Source: SVQP01 sp045594705 (GTDB taxonomy: Bacteria; Bacillota; Clostridia; Oscillospirales; CAG-272). Taken from it: a DNA stretch of 20,568 bases. The position numbers were made by a program, and so were the translations under genes. Shown piece by piece: positions 1 through 7,743 of this stretch (position 1 is the first letter of the stretch; each line of letters opens with the position of its first letter). Under the pieces are notes generated by a model. That model saw nothing but the letters and a program-made list of their open reading frames with translations, was not told the DNA's origin and made no database searches. Location: the NCBI GenBank assembly GCA_045594705.1, contig JAZNZB010000049.1, positions 1 through 20,568 on the forward strand. The letters are read 5' to 3'.

Positions 1-6
1 TATATG

Positions 7-177
7 AGTGATATTCCGACTGCGTCGGAGTGATATTATCGCTGCCGCGATAGTGATATGAAAGCCTTGCGGCTTCAGTGATATTCTATTCGCCATGAAA
101 ACTTGCGAAGCAAATATCACTTGGACGAAGTCCAAATATCACTGCGTAGCAATATCACTCGCCGCGAGGCGAATAGA
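7..177. repeat. Mosaic of AGTGATATT modules alternating with short hairpins
   Basis: The 9-mer AGTGATATT appears at 7-15, 29-37, 52-59 (last base changed) and 77-85. Its reverse complement AATATCACT appears at 113-121, 135-143 and 151-159. Between the copies sit unrelated small hairpins: CCGAC-TGC-GTCGG (16-28), ATCGC-TGCC-GCGAT (38-51), one at 60-76, and TTGGAC-GA-GTCCAA (121-134 region). The block is closed by CTATTCGCC (86-94) against GGCGAATAG (168-176). Two open frames cross it (from 95 and 103), but they have no usable ribosome binding site and repetitive composition, so I treat it as non-coding. It starts at the window edge and may continue to the left. Confidence 0.8.
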
Positions 178-180
178 ACC

Positions 181-210
181 GGGGAGATACTCCGTTTGGA
201 GTATCTCCCC
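181..210. repeat. Perfect 13-bp stem hairpin
   Basis: GGGGAGATACTCC (181-193) pairs perfectly with GGAGTATCTCCCC (198-210) around a GTTT loop. It directly follows the AGTGATATT mosaic. It has no clean T-tract directly after it on either strand, so it reads as another repeat module rather than as a terminator. Confidence 0.75.
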
Positions 211-257
211 ATGGCAGCTCCTTTTTTGTTGGGATATGATGCGAGAAAACCCTTTCC

Positions 258-350
258 GTTCTTTTTTGAGCAAGAAGCCGCAAAAAAGAACCAAAAAACG
301 GCGAGTATAGATTTCGCGCCTGCAGGCGCGACGAGGGCTTCGCGCCCTCG
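258..350. repeat. Three further hairpin modules in the gene-free left end
   Basis: GTTCTTTTTTG (258-268) is perfectly inverted as CAAAAAAGAAC (281-291). CGCGCC-TGCA-GGCGCG spans 315-330. CGAGGGC-TTCGC-GCCCTCG spans 332-350. Together with the blocks before it, this fills 1-402, where I see no gene. These are probably intergenic repeat modules; one or more may also end transcription from the leftward glycosidase gene. Confidence 0.6.
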
Positions 351-365
351 ACCTGCGCAAACTTT

Positions 366-390
366 TTAGAAAAGTTTGATCAAAACTTTC
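366..390 (-). terminator. Possible terminator after the GH2 gene
   Basis: Read leftward from the stop codon at 403, AAAGTTT-TGATC-AAACTTT (389 to 371) can form a 7-bp A/T-rich hairpin followed by a broken T-run. The stem is weak and the sequence could instead be part of the adjoining repeat cluster. Confidence 0.35.
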
Positions 391-402
391 ATCGATTTTA
401 CG

Positions 403-2142
403 TTATTCTTCTTCGATCGCAGCCTTTTGTGTCAGCACCGAATGGAAGAATTCGGGGTCAAACTTGGCGCGGCGGTCGTAGGTGTAAAGGCCATTGACCT
501 CCTGCTCCACGTCGGTCAGCTGTGTGTAGCAAAGACCGCCCATGTTGGGATGGAACAAGATCGCCTCGGAAAGCCCCTTGAAGCGTGCCTTGAAGCCCTG
601 CTCGTCCGTGGGTGCCTGACCGTAGCCCCAGCCGATATTGCGGTCGGCATCCGACCAGAGCGTGCCGCCGTACTCGCTGACAAAGGTGCAGTTGCACCAG
701 CATCTGTACTTCTCTTCCTTATAGTGACCCACCACGTGTCCGTGCACGTCGATCTTTTCCCCGTTCGCCAAAGGAGCAAGTCTCTGTGCAAAGGTCTCGG
801 GGTTCTGATCGTAGTCGTGCAGGTCGAAAATATCGGTCAGCTCGTCCTGGTGTACCCAGCCCGAAGCATCGATGTAAAGTCTTGTGGGGTCGTATCCGCG
901 GGTCATGGCCGCCAGCGTCTTCATAAACAGCTTGTTCTGATGCGGAACGCTCTCGTTAATGGGACACCAACCGATGATGGCGGGATGGTTGAAGTCTCTT
1001 TCCATGATCTCGTGCCATTCGGGCAGGAAGTTTTCAAACACCTCAGTGCGCGAGGAATCCTGCACCCAGTTTGCATGCTCGCCCCAAACGATATAGCCCT
1101 TCTTGTCGCAATAGGAAAGGAACAGAGGCTCAAATACCTTCTGGTGCAGTCTTGCACCGTTAAAGCCCATGGCCATGGAGCGATCCACGTCGGCATACAG
1201 CTCCTCTACCGTGGGTGCTGTATAAATGCCGTCCGGATAGAAGCCTTGGTCAAGCACCAGTCTCATAAAGACCGGCTTGTGGTTGAGGTACATGATACCC
1301 TTGCGGCATTCCACGCATCTCATACCGAAATAGCTCTTTGCCACGTCGTCACCGCACTTGATCTCAAGATCGTACAGTCGGCCGTTTCCAACCTCCCAAA
1401 GGTGCAGCTCGTCAAGCGTCATGCGCAAGGTGCACTTGCCACCGTGGGCTGTGCCCTTTGCCCTGCCGACCACCTTGCCCTCGTAGCTTGCGGTCAGCTC
1501 CACAGGGGTATTCTCGCCACCCTTGACGTGCAGCTCGGCGGTCAGGGTGCAGTCGTCGATATCGGTAAAGTAGCGTGCGCTCTGCAGATAGACCTCGGGC
1601 ACGCACTCCAGCCATACCGTCTGCCAGATGCCCGTGGTTCTGGTATAGAAGCAGCCGAACGAGCCATACTGCGGGCTCTGCTTACCTGCGGGCTGAATGC
1701 CCGAGCGCAGATCGTCGATGGCGCGGATGGTGACGGTGTTCTCTCCCTCTACCAGTGCCTTGGTAATATCCACGGTAAATGCCACGTAGCCACCGATGTG
1801 ATAATCGATCCACTTGCCGTTGACCCAGACGTCAGCCTTATAATCGCAAGCGCCTACGTGCAAAAGCACTCTCTTGCCGCCTTGCCAGTCCTTTGGCAAT
1901 GTGATCTTTTTTCTGTACCACACACAAGAGCAAAAATCAGTATCGCCAATGCCCGAGAGTACGCTCTCGCGGCAGAAGGGTACGGTGATCTGCTCGGTGT
2001 AGGGTGCATCACCCGCAAAGCCGCGCTGCTCACCGCTTTGCGCGCGGTCTGTCATGTATTCCCAGGGGCCGTTGAGATTGATCCAGGCATCTCTGATCAG
2101 TTGAGGACGCGGATATTCCGCGCGGGGAATGTTGTTTTGCAT
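403..2142 (-). CDS. Glycoside hydrolase family 2 enzyme (beta-galactosidase/glucuronidase-like)
   Basis: This 579-aa protein has the GH2 layout: an N-terminal sugar-binding jelly roll (about 15-180, including VNGKWIDYHIGGY), an immunoglobulin-like sandwich (about 185-275) and a catalytic TIM barrel (about 280-575). The acid/base is probably E397 in GWCPINES and the nucleophile E490 in FVSEYGG, as in retaining GH2 enzymes. There is no signal peptide, so it should act in the cytoplasm on imported oligosaccharides or glycosides. It is short for a LacZ and could be a beta-galactosidase, beta-glucuronidase or beta-mannosidase; sequence alone does not decide. I chose the ATG at 2142 because GGAAAGG lies at 2151-2157. 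The frame extends to a TTG at 2184, but that lies beside the terminator of the preceding gene. It stands alone, with no transporter or sugar regulator beside it. Confidence 0.88.
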   Translation of the reverse strand: MQNNIPRAEYPRPQLIRDAWINLNGPWEYMTDRAQSGEQRGFAGDAPYTEQITVPFCRESVLSGIGDTDFCSCVWYRKKITLPKDWQGGKRVLLHVGACDYKADVWVNGKWIDYHIGGYVAFTVDITKALVEGENTVTIRAIDDLRSGIQPAGKQSPQYGSFGCFYTRTTGIWQTVWLECVPEVYLQSARYFTDIDDCTLTAELHVKGGENTPVELTASYEGKVVGRAKGTAHGGKCTLRMTLDELHLWEVGNGRLYDLEIKCGDDVAKSYFGMRCVECRKGIMYLNHKPVFMRLVLDQGFYPDGIYTAPTVEELYADVDRSMAMGFNGARLHQKVFEPLFLSYCDKKGYIVWGEHANWVQDSSRTEVFENFLPEWHEIMERDFNHPAIIGWCPINESVPHQNKLFMKTLAAMTRGYDPTRLYIDASGWVHQDELTDIFDLHDYDQNPETFAQRLAPLANGEKIDVHGHVVGHYKEEKYRCWCNCTFVSEYGGTLWSDADRNIGWGYGQAPTDEQGFKARFKGLSEAILFHPNMGGLCYTQLTDVEQEVNGLYTYDRRAKFDPEFFHSVLTQKAAIEEE

Positions 2143-2186
2143 AGCTGTGTCCTTTCCATTTATCCAATGAATATATTTTTGCAAAA

Positions 2187-2213
2187 TACAAGGGAGACCT
2201 CACGGTCTCCCTT
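2187..2213 (-). terminator. Intrinsic terminator of hpf
   Basis: On the minus strand AAGGGAGACC pairs perfectly with GGTCTCCCTT around a four-base loop (2213 to 2190), followed by GTATTTTG. It begins 16 bases after the hpf stop codon and separates hpf from the GH2 gene. Confidence 0.8.
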
Positions 2214-2228
2214 GGCTTAATTCAAGCT

Positions 2229-2750
2229 TTATTCGGGCATGATCAGGCCGTAGGTGCCATCCTGTCTTTTATATACAACGCAGGTCGCGCGGGTCTCGTC
2301 GTCCACAAACACAAAGAATTGGTGTCCGATCAGATTCATTTGCAAGATCGCCTCCTCAGCCGACATGGGCTTATAGGGGAAGGTCTTGGTACGAATGATC
2401 AGATCCTGCTCCTCCTCCAGATCCTCGGGGAAAAATTCCTCGATGGGGAAAGCGTCCTCACGCAGACGCTTGGACAGCTTGGTCTTATTCTTACGGATCT
2501 GACGCTCGATCGCGTCAATTGACTGATCCAGCGCATCCCTGAAAGAGTCTGCACCGACCTCGCTGCGGAACAAGGTTCCCTGTGCGTTAATCGTGATTTC
2601 CAAGGTGGACACGTTACGCTTACGGCTGAGCGTAACGGTTGCGTCAGGCTCGACCTTAAAATACCGATCAAGCTTGGCCAGCTTCTTTTCAATCAGGGCT
2701 TTCGTGTCGCTATACACGTTGAGTTGTCTGCCGATAATGTTGGTCTTCAT
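2229..2750 (-). CDS. hpf: Long-form ribosome hibernation-promoting factor
   Basis: The 173-aa protein has the two-domain long HPF layout. The N-terminal RaiA/YfiA fold (1-100, starting MKTNIIGRQLNVYSDTKALI and containing KLAKLDRYF) binds the 30S decoding region. The C-terminal dimerisation domain (about 115-173, with FPYKPMSAEEAILQM and HQFFVFVDDE) drives 100S dimer formation. The two are joined by an acidic linker (FFPEDLEEEQD). Length and both domains match Firmicutes long HPF. The start at 2750 aligns with the family N-terminus and has GGAGGTGG at 2756-2763. A second in-frame ATG at 2789, also with a strong AAGGAGG (2797-2803), would add 13 residues. It is transcribed alone from a sigma-A type promoter just upstream. 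Confidence 0.95.
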   Translation of the reverse strand: MKTNIIGRQLNVYSDTKALIEKKLAKLDRYFKVEPDATVTLSRKRNVSTLEITINAQGTLFRSEVGADSFRDALDQSIDAIERQIRKNKTKLSKRLREDAFPIEEFFPEDLEEEQDLIIRTKTFPYKPMSAEEAILQMNLIGHQFFVFVDDETRATCVVYKRQDGTYGLIMPE

Positions 2751-2811
2751 AAGTGCCACCTCCATATATATTGCAAGTGTCGGGACCATTTCCCTTCCTC
2801 CTTGCAATTTT

Positions 2812-2840
2812 ATTATAGCATACGTTTGTGAATTTGTAAA
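2812..2840 (-). promoter_or_regulatory. Sigma-A type promoter of hpf
   Basis: On the minus strand TTTACA (2840-2835) and TATAAT (2817-2812) are separated by exactly 17 bases. The predicted start (about 2805) lies only a few bases before the upstream AAGGAGG, so the transcript begins almost at a ribosome binding site. Confidence 0.8.
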
Positions 2841-2983
2841 GTATCTACCATGAATTTTTTCACATCTTATCATTCCCTGTGCAATATGCCGAGAGAATGA
2901 CATTCCCCCATTCCCGTGTTTTTGCCCCTGTCAAGGGGATTTTTCTTCCCTTTTTTGTGCATTGCAACAAAAAGAAAAAATCG

Positions 2984-3000
2984 GTCAATACTGTATTGAC
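2984..3000 (+). promoter_or_regulatory. Palindromic operator candidate over the marR -35 box
   Basis: GTCAATAC-T-GTATTGAC is a perfect 17-bp palindrome whose right half overlaps the TTGACA -35 box. It is a plausible binding site for a dimeric regulator, most simply the adjacent MarR protein. Confidence 0.5.
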
Positions 3001-3023
3001 ATTTGACAAAATCGTGGTATAAT
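2996..3023 (+). promoter_or_regulatory. Promoter of the marR-ABC operon
   Basis: TTGACA (2996-3001) and TATAAT (3018-3023) are both perfect consensus hexamers with a 16-base spacer. They lie about 50 bases before the GTG start of marR. Palindromes overlap the -35 box and follow the -10 box, which fits repression by MarR. Confidence 0.85.
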
Positions 3024-3042
3024 TAACACGTTAATCGTTAAC
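3023..3042 (+). promoter_or_regulatory. Overlapping TTAAC/GTTAA operator candidate
   Basis: TTAAC-AC-GTTAA (3023-3034) overlaps GTTAA-TCG-TTAAC (3030-3042), giving three half-sites that start at the -10 box and run across the transcription start. MarR proteins commonly bind such TTAAC/GTTAA palindromes and repress their own operons. The regulator assignment is by position. Confidence 0.6.
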
Positions 3043-3072
3043 TGACTAATTATTTTTGTGGAGGTCTGTTTC

Positions 3073-3552
3073 GTGCAAGAAAACAATCATTTCCCCCCTC
3101 GGGATTCCGACAAAGCGCGCGCAGTCATCAAGCAATTCATCAGAGCCGACAGGCTGCACCGTCAGGCAGTTGAAGCCACCATCACAGCGCAAACAGGGCT
3201 GCACCGCTCGCAGCATATGCTCCTGATGCGTCTTTCCCGTGGCTGCATCCCCTCTCAAAAGCAGCTTGCCAAGGATCTGAACGTCAGTCCGGCTGCCATT
3301 GCCGTCTCGCTCAAGAAGCTGGAATCCGATGGTTATATTACAAGAGACGCCGACGCAGACGACTGCCGCTGCAACCGCATCGACCTGACCGAAAAGGGTC
3401 GCGGCGTGGTGACCAAGACCTGCGCCCTGTTTGACTGTATTGACAAAGCCATGGTTGAAGGCTTTGACGATGCCGAGCTTGAGGTTCTTTTGCAAGGACT
3501 TGAAAGAATTGAGCAGAATTTGCAAAAGCTGCTCGCCGCTCAACAACAGTAA
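3073..3552 (+). CDS. MarR-family transcriptional regulator
   Basis: This 159-aa protein has the MarR winged helix. There is an N-terminal helix (about 14-40), the recognition HTH SQKQLAKDLNVSPAAIAVSLKKLE (about 61-84), the wing with RDADADDCRCNRIDLTEKG (91-109) and C-terminal dimerisation helices. The wing carries an unusual CRC cysteine pair at 98/100, which could allow redox or metal sensing, although this is untested. I start at GTG 3073 because GGAGG at 3060-3064 is eight bases upstream; an in-frame GTG at 3058 lies before that site. It is the first gene of an operon with two ABC exporter genes, the standard arrangement in which a MarR repressor is released by a drug or substrate of the pump. 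The promoter carries palindromes suited to autoregulation. Confidence 0.9.
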   Translation: MQENNHFPPRDSDKARAVIKQFIRADRLHRQAVEATITAQTGLHRSQHMLLMRLSRGCIPSQKQLAKDLNVSPAAIAVSLKKLESDGYITRDADADDCRCNRIDLTEKGRGVVTKTCALFDCIDKAMVEGFDDAELEVLLQGLERIEQNLQKLLAAQQQ

Positions 3553-3588
3553 TTTTGCCACAATCCCCCCAAGAAAGGAAATCCCGTT

Positions 3589-5445
3589 ATGAAACGTTGG
3601 CTGAAATACGTAAAACCGTATCTGCCCTATTTTATCCTCGGCCCGCTTTGTATGATCATCGAAGTGCTTGGTGAGGTGCTCATGCCCAAATATCTCGCAC
3701 AGATCATCAACTTCGGTGCCGCATACCAGTCTCTCAAATCCTTCTCCATCCCCGTTTTTGACGGTGCATGGGGCTCGCTTGCCATCCCCGAGGTGGCAGA
3801 GGCTCTGACCTCTACCTCGATCTGGTACATGATCGGCATCTGCGGCATGATCGTGCTGACCGCTCTTCTGATGATGGCGGGCGGCGTTGGCGGTGCATAC
3901 TTCGGCGCAAAGGCAGCCGTATTCTTTGCATCCGATATCCGTCGCGACGTCTATGCAAAGGTGCAGTCCTTCTCGTTTGCCAACATTGACAAATTCTCGA
4001 CCGGCTCGCTGGTTACAAGACTGACCAACGACATTACGCAAATGCAGAACTTTGTCAACGCGCTTCTGCGTATGGCACTGCGCTCCCCCGGTATGCTGAT
4101 CGGCGGCTTGGTCATGGCCATCACGCTCAAGCCCCGTCTTTCGATCGTACTGGCGGTCACCATCCCCCTGATGCTGCTCAGCATCCTTTTGATCGTCACG
4201 CGCGGCTTCTCCATGTTTGCCAAGGTGCAGGAGCGCATCGACGGCTTAAACAACACAGTGCAGGAAAGCATTACCAACGTACGCGTGGTCAAATCCTTCG
4301 TGCGTGAAAAGCAGGAGACAGACAAGTTCAAGGCAGCCAACCGCGATCTGCGTACCACGGGTACCAACGCGGTCAAGATCATGATCACGCTCTCGCCCGT
4401 TATGACCCTGTTCATGAATGCAACCATCATCGCCGTGCTTTGGTTTGGCGGCCACATGGTGGTGGACGGCATGCCCATCGGCGACCTTTCCGCATTCATT
4501 ACCTACGTCAATCAGATCCTCAACTCGCTGATGATGGTCACCTTCCTTCTGATGATGTCCTCCAGAGCACTTGCCTCCTGCAAGCGTGTGGGCGAGGTGC
4601 TGGACGAAAAGCTGGACCTGGACGATGCAGACGCAAAATGCAAGGAAAAGCAGGTCACGGACGGCAAGATCGAATTCAAGAACGTTTCCTTCCGCTACTT
4701 CAAGAACAGCGAGGATCGCGTGCTCTCGGATATCAACCTGACCATTGAAGCAGGCTCTACCGTGGGCATCATCGGTCCTACCGGCTGCGGCAAGACCTCG
4801 CTGGTCTCCATGATCCCCCGCCTTTACGACGTGGACGAGGGACAGGTGCTGGTGGACGGCGTGGATGTGCGCGACTACTCGCTCTACCACCTGCGTGAGG
4901 GCGTTGGCATGGTGCTGCAAAAGAACGTGCTGTTCTCGGGCACGATCGAGGAAAATCTGCGTTGGGGCAACCAGGACGCCACCGAGGAGCAGATCCGCAC
5001 GGCAGCCGAGCACGCGCAGGCAAACAAATTTATTCAGAACTTCCCCGACGGCTACGACACTAACCTCGATCAGGGCGGTACCAACGTCTCGGGCGGTCAG
5101 AAGCAGCGTCTTTGCATTGCCCGCGCTCTGCTCAAGAACCCCAAGATCCTGATACTGGACGACTCGACCAGCGCAGTTGACACCGCAACCGAGGCGCAGA
5201 TCCGCGCAGCCTTTGCGGGTGAGCTCAAGGGCTCGACCAAGATCATCATCGCCCAGCGTATCTCCTCTGTCATGGATGCGGATTGCATCGTGGTCATGGA
5301 TCAGGGCGAGATCACGGGTATCGGTACACATGCCGAGCTCTTGGAAAACAACGAAGAATACAAGGAAATCTATATTTCTCAGATGGAAAGCAAGCAAAAT
5401 CAGGCGGCAGCACCCGCCGCAAAGGCTCAGGAGGTGAAGGCATAA
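3589..5445 (+). CDS. ABC exporter half-transporter, degenerate ATPase subunit
   Basis: The 618-aa protein combines an N-terminal six-helix transmembrane domain (about 10-330) with an ATP-binding domain (about 350-600). Walker A is GPTGCGKT (396-403) and the signature is VSGGQ (500-504). The Walker B is ILILDD, so residue 525 is Asp where the catalytic Glu normally sits, and the H-loop has Gln 556 (AQRISS) in place of His. This matches the non-hydrolysing partner in heterodimeric exporters such as TM287/288, BmrCD and LmrCD. An extended extracytoplasmic loop (about 43-78) separates TM1 and TM2. The start has AGAAAGGAA at 3572-3580. Its stop overlaps the start of the next gene by one base (TAATG), which implies coupled translation and a heterodimer. 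The substrate is unknown; the MarR neighbour suggests drug or toxic-compound export. Confidence 0.93.
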   Translation: MKRWLKYVKPYLPYFILGPLCMIIEVLGEVLMPKYLAQIINFGAAYQSLKSFSIPVFDGAWGSLAIPEVAEALTSTSIWYMIGICGMIVLTALLMMAGGVGGAYFGAKAAVFFASDIRRDVYAKVQSFSFANIDKFSTGSLVTRLTNDITQMQNFVNALLRMALRSPGMLIGGLVMAITLKPRLSIVLAVTIPLMLLSILLIVTRGFSMFAKVQERIDGLNNTVQESITNVRVVKSFVREKQETDKFKAANRDLRTTGTNAVKIMITLSPVMTLFMNATIIAVLWFGGHMVVDGMPIGDLSAFITYVNQILNSLMMVTFLLMMSSRALASCKRVGEVLDEKLDLDDADAKCKEKQVTDGKIEFKNVSFRYFKNSEDRVLSDINLTIEAGSTVGIIGPTGCGKTSLVSMIPRLYDVDEGQVLVDGVDVRDYSLYHLREGVGMVLQKNVLFSGTIEENLRWGNQDATEEQIRTAAEHAQANKFIQNFPDGYDTNLDQGGTNVSGGQKQRLCIARALLKNPKILILDDSTSAVDTATEAQIRAAFAGELKGSTKIIIAQRISSVMDADCIVVMDQGEITGIGTHAELLENNEEYKEIYISQMESKQNQAAAPAAKAQEVKA

Positions 5446-7424
5446 TGGCAAAGCGTAACCTTGAAAGCCTGCAAAGACAGTACTCCAAATCCTCACACGG
5501 CGGCCCGGGCGGCGGGCACGGTCCCAGAGGCGGCGGCCCCCGTGGCAGAGGTATGGGCGGCAAGCCCAAGAACGCAGGACAGACCATCGCGCGCCTGCTG
5601 AAATACCTCAAGCCGCACACGTGGGCCATGATCCTGGTGCTGATCTGTATGCTGACGCATACCGTCACCGCACTGGTCGGCTCTTACCTGCTCTCCCCCG
5701 TCATCAACCACATCGCGGGTGTTCCCATGGCAGAGGATGCCAGCGTCTTTACAAGACTTGCGGACAGTGCCATCACCGCACTGACAGGCTTTGGCCCCAT
5801 CAGCGCGCTGATCGATCTGTTCAATCTCAGCGGCCCCTTCCCCTATCTGTTTGCGGCTCTGTGCATTTTCGTGCTGATCTACGGCTGCGGCATCGTGGCA
5901 TCCTACACCCAGGCAAGACTGATGGTGCACATCACCCAGTCCTCGCTGGAAAAGCTGCGTAACGACCTGTTTGAAAAAATGCAGAGACTGCCCGTCCGTT
6001 ACTTTGACGCAAACCCCACGGGCGAGACCATGTCCCGCTTTACCAACGACGTGGACAACATTGACCACATGCTCTCCAACACCCTGACCTCGCTGATCTC
6101 GGGCGCGGTCACGCTGGCAGGCACGTTTGTGTTCATGCTGACCACCAACGTGTGGCTGACCGTGATCACGGTGGTCTTTATCCCGATCTTCGGTCTTGGC
6201 GGTGCGGCGCTGGCAAAGCGCTCCCGTAAGTTTTACAAGCAGCAGCAGGCTGCGCTGGGCGCGGTCAACGGCTATATTGAAGAGACCGTTTCGGGTCAGA
6301 AGGTCATCAAGGTCTTCAACCACGAGCAGGAATGCGAGGAGGAATTCGGCCTGCTCAACCGCGATTTGCGCGGCAAGCAGTACCGCGCCATGTTCTGGGG
6401 CGGTATCATGGGTCCGATCATGGGCAACACAAGCCAGATCACCTTTGCATTCACGCTTGGCGTGGGCGGCATTATGATGCTGCTGACCGGCTTTACCCCC
6501 GGTGAGCTGACCGTATTCGCCAACTACTCCAAGCAATTCTCCTTCCCCATTACCAACATCTCGCAGCAAATGACCACCGTGTTCTCTGCACTTGCGGGTG
6601 CTGAGCGCGTGTTCGCAGTCATGGACCAGGAGCCCGAGGCACCCGATCCCGAGGGCGCAATCGATGAAAACACCCCCGGCCACACGGGCATTGCGGGCGA
6701 CGTGGTATTTGAAAACGTAACCTTTGGCTACGTACCCGAAAAGACGGTGCTCAAGAACATTTCGCTCTACGCGCATCCCGGTCAGAAGATCGCATTCGTC
6801 GGCTCGACCGGCGCGGGCAAGACCACCATTACCAACCTGCTCAACCGATTCTATGACATTGAATCGGGCAGTATTACCATTGACGGCATTGATATCAAGC
6901 AGTATTCCCGCGATTATCTGCGCAAGAATATCGCCATGGTGCTGCAGGATACCCACCTCTTTACGGGCACGGTCATGGAAAATATCCGCTACGGCAGACC
7001 CGACGCCACCGACGAGGAGGTCATTGCAGCCGCCAAGACGGCCAGCGCACACAGCTTTATCATGCGACTGGAAAACGGCTATCAGACCAAGCTGGAGGGC
7101 GACGGCGCGAACCTTTCGCAGGGTCAGCGTCAGCTGCTCAACATTGCACGTGCAGCGCTTTCCAAGGCACCCATCCTGGTGCTTGACGAAGCAACCTCCT
7201 CGGTTGACACGCGTACCGAGCGTCACATCGAGCACGGCATGGACCGTCTGATGAAAAACCGCACCACCTTTGTCATCGCCCACCGCCTTTCCACGGTGCG
7301 CAACTCCAACGCCATCATGGTGCTGGAGCAGGGCGAGATCATCGAACGCGGCGACCACGACGCACTGCTTGACCTCAAGGGCAGATACTACGAGCTCTAC
7401 ACGGGTGTCAAGGAACTGGATTAA
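5445..7424 (+). CDS. ABC exporter half-transporter, catalytically canonical subunit
   Basis: This 659-aa partner has a transmembrane domain (about 45-390) and an ATPase domain with Walker A GSTGAGKT (453-460), a Walker B ILVLDE with catalytic E582, and H613 in the H-loop (IAHRLSTV). Its signature motif is LSQGQ (557-561), not LSGGQ. In the assembled dimer the good site would therefore use this subunit's Walker motifs and the partner's VSGGQ, while the other site is degenerate on both faces. Residues 18-40 form a Gly/Arg-rich tail (HGGPGGGHGPRGGG onward) before the first elbow helix. There is a long extracytoplasmic loop between TM1 and TM2 (about 84-130). The start at 5445 overlaps the upstream stop and is preceded by AGGAGGTGA at 5429-5437. 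A terminator follows. Confidence 0.94.
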   Translation: MAKRNLESLQRQYSKSSHGGPGGGHGPRGGGPRGRGMGGKPKNAGQTIARLLKYLKPHTWAMILVLICMLTHTVTALVGSYLLSPVINHIAGVPMAEDASVFTRLADSAITALTGFGPISALIDLFNLSGPFPYLFAALCIFVLIYGCGIVASYTQARLMVHITQSSLEKLRNDLFEKMQRLPVRYFDANPTGETMSRFTNDVDNIDHMLSNTLTSLISGAVTLAGTFVFMLTTNVWLTVITVVFIPIFGLGGAALAKRSRKFYKQQQAALGAVNGYIEETVSGQKVIKVFNHEQECEEEFGLLNRDLRGKQYRAMFWGGIMGPIMGNTSQITFAFTLGVGGIMMLLTGFTPGELTVFANYSKQFSFPITNISQQMTTVFSALAGAERVFAVMDQEPEAPDPEGAIDENTPGHTGIAGDVVFENVTFGYVPEKTVLKNISLYAHPGQKIAFVGSTGAGKTTITNLLNRFYDIESGSITIDGIDIKQYSRDYLRKNIAMVLQDTHLFTGTVMENIRYGRPDATDEEVIAAAKTASAHSFIMRLENGYQTKLEGDGANLSQGQRQLLNIARAALSKAPILVLDEATSSVDTRTERHIEHGMDRLMKNRTTFVIAHRLSTVRNSNAIMVLEQGEIIERGDHDALLDLKGRYYELYTGVKELD

Positions 7425-7446
7425 AGCAAAAATGCAATATACAACG

Positions 7447-7478
7447 AAGCAGAAGCCTATCCGGGCTTCTGCTTTTTA
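7447..7478 (+). terminator. Terminator of the marR-ABC operon
   Basis: AAGCAGAAGCC (7447-7457) pairs with GGCTTCTGCTT (7464-7474), and the T-run continues to 7477. It begins 22 bases after the stop codon of the second ABC gene. Confidence 0.88.
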
Positions 7479-7509
7479 ATATGAAAAGATGTCAAAGAGC
7501 GTCCGTGGG

Positions 7510-7743
7510 ATGAATCTCACCCACCGCAACCGCGTCATTGAAACTCGTGCTACTCGTTTCAATCTCCGCTGCGGTCCCCCCTCTCCAGCGGAGAGGGCTC
7601 TTGATATGCATCTGTCTTGTATGACTTCTCACAAAAGGGTGAGATAATAAGCCCTCTCCGCTGGAGAGGGGGGACCGCAGCGGAAGAGAATTTCGCGGAG
7701 CAGTCGCGAAATGATCGACGCGGTTGCGGTGGGTGAGATTCAT
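7510..7743. repeat. Large cruciform inverted-repeat element (MITE-like)
   Basis: A perfect 27-bp inverted repeat closes the element (7510-7536 with 7717-7743; starts ATGAATCTCACCCACC). A second perfect 35-bp inverted repeat lies inside it (7565-7599 with 7650-7684). Between the two stems each arm carries its own side hairpin of different sequence: ATTGAAAC/GTTTCAAT (7537-7563) on the left and TTTCGCG/CGCGAAA (7691-7711) on the right. Weaker symmetry (GAGCG and its complement) extends outward to about 7497 and 7757. There is no transposase gene and no convincing ORF. This looks like a non-autonomous repeat family member. Confidence 0.85.

Noticed and set aside
7..177. CRISPR array made of the AGTGATATT repeats
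   Set aside because: Repeats are 9 bases, occur in both orientations, and the spacers are self-complementary; there are no cas genes.
2143..2184. Earlier TTG start for the GH2 gene
   Set aside because: It abuts the hpf terminator and has no ribosome binding site, while ATG 2142 has GGAAAGG at a normal distance.
376..2220. Long plus-strand open frame of about 614 codons opposite the GH2 gene
   Set aside because: It is an antisense shadow: no domain is recognisable, there is no ribosome binding site, and the opposite strand encodes a clear GH2 enzyme.
2925..2945. CCCCT-GTCA-AGGGG followed by ATTTTT as a plus-strand terminator
   Set aside because: The stem is only five pairs and no plus-strand gene ends upstream of it; hpf points the other way.
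5493..7358. Long minus-strand open frame opposite the second ABC gene
   Set aside because: Shadow frame caused by the biased codon use of the ABC gene; its composition (His/Val/Gly rich) matches no family.
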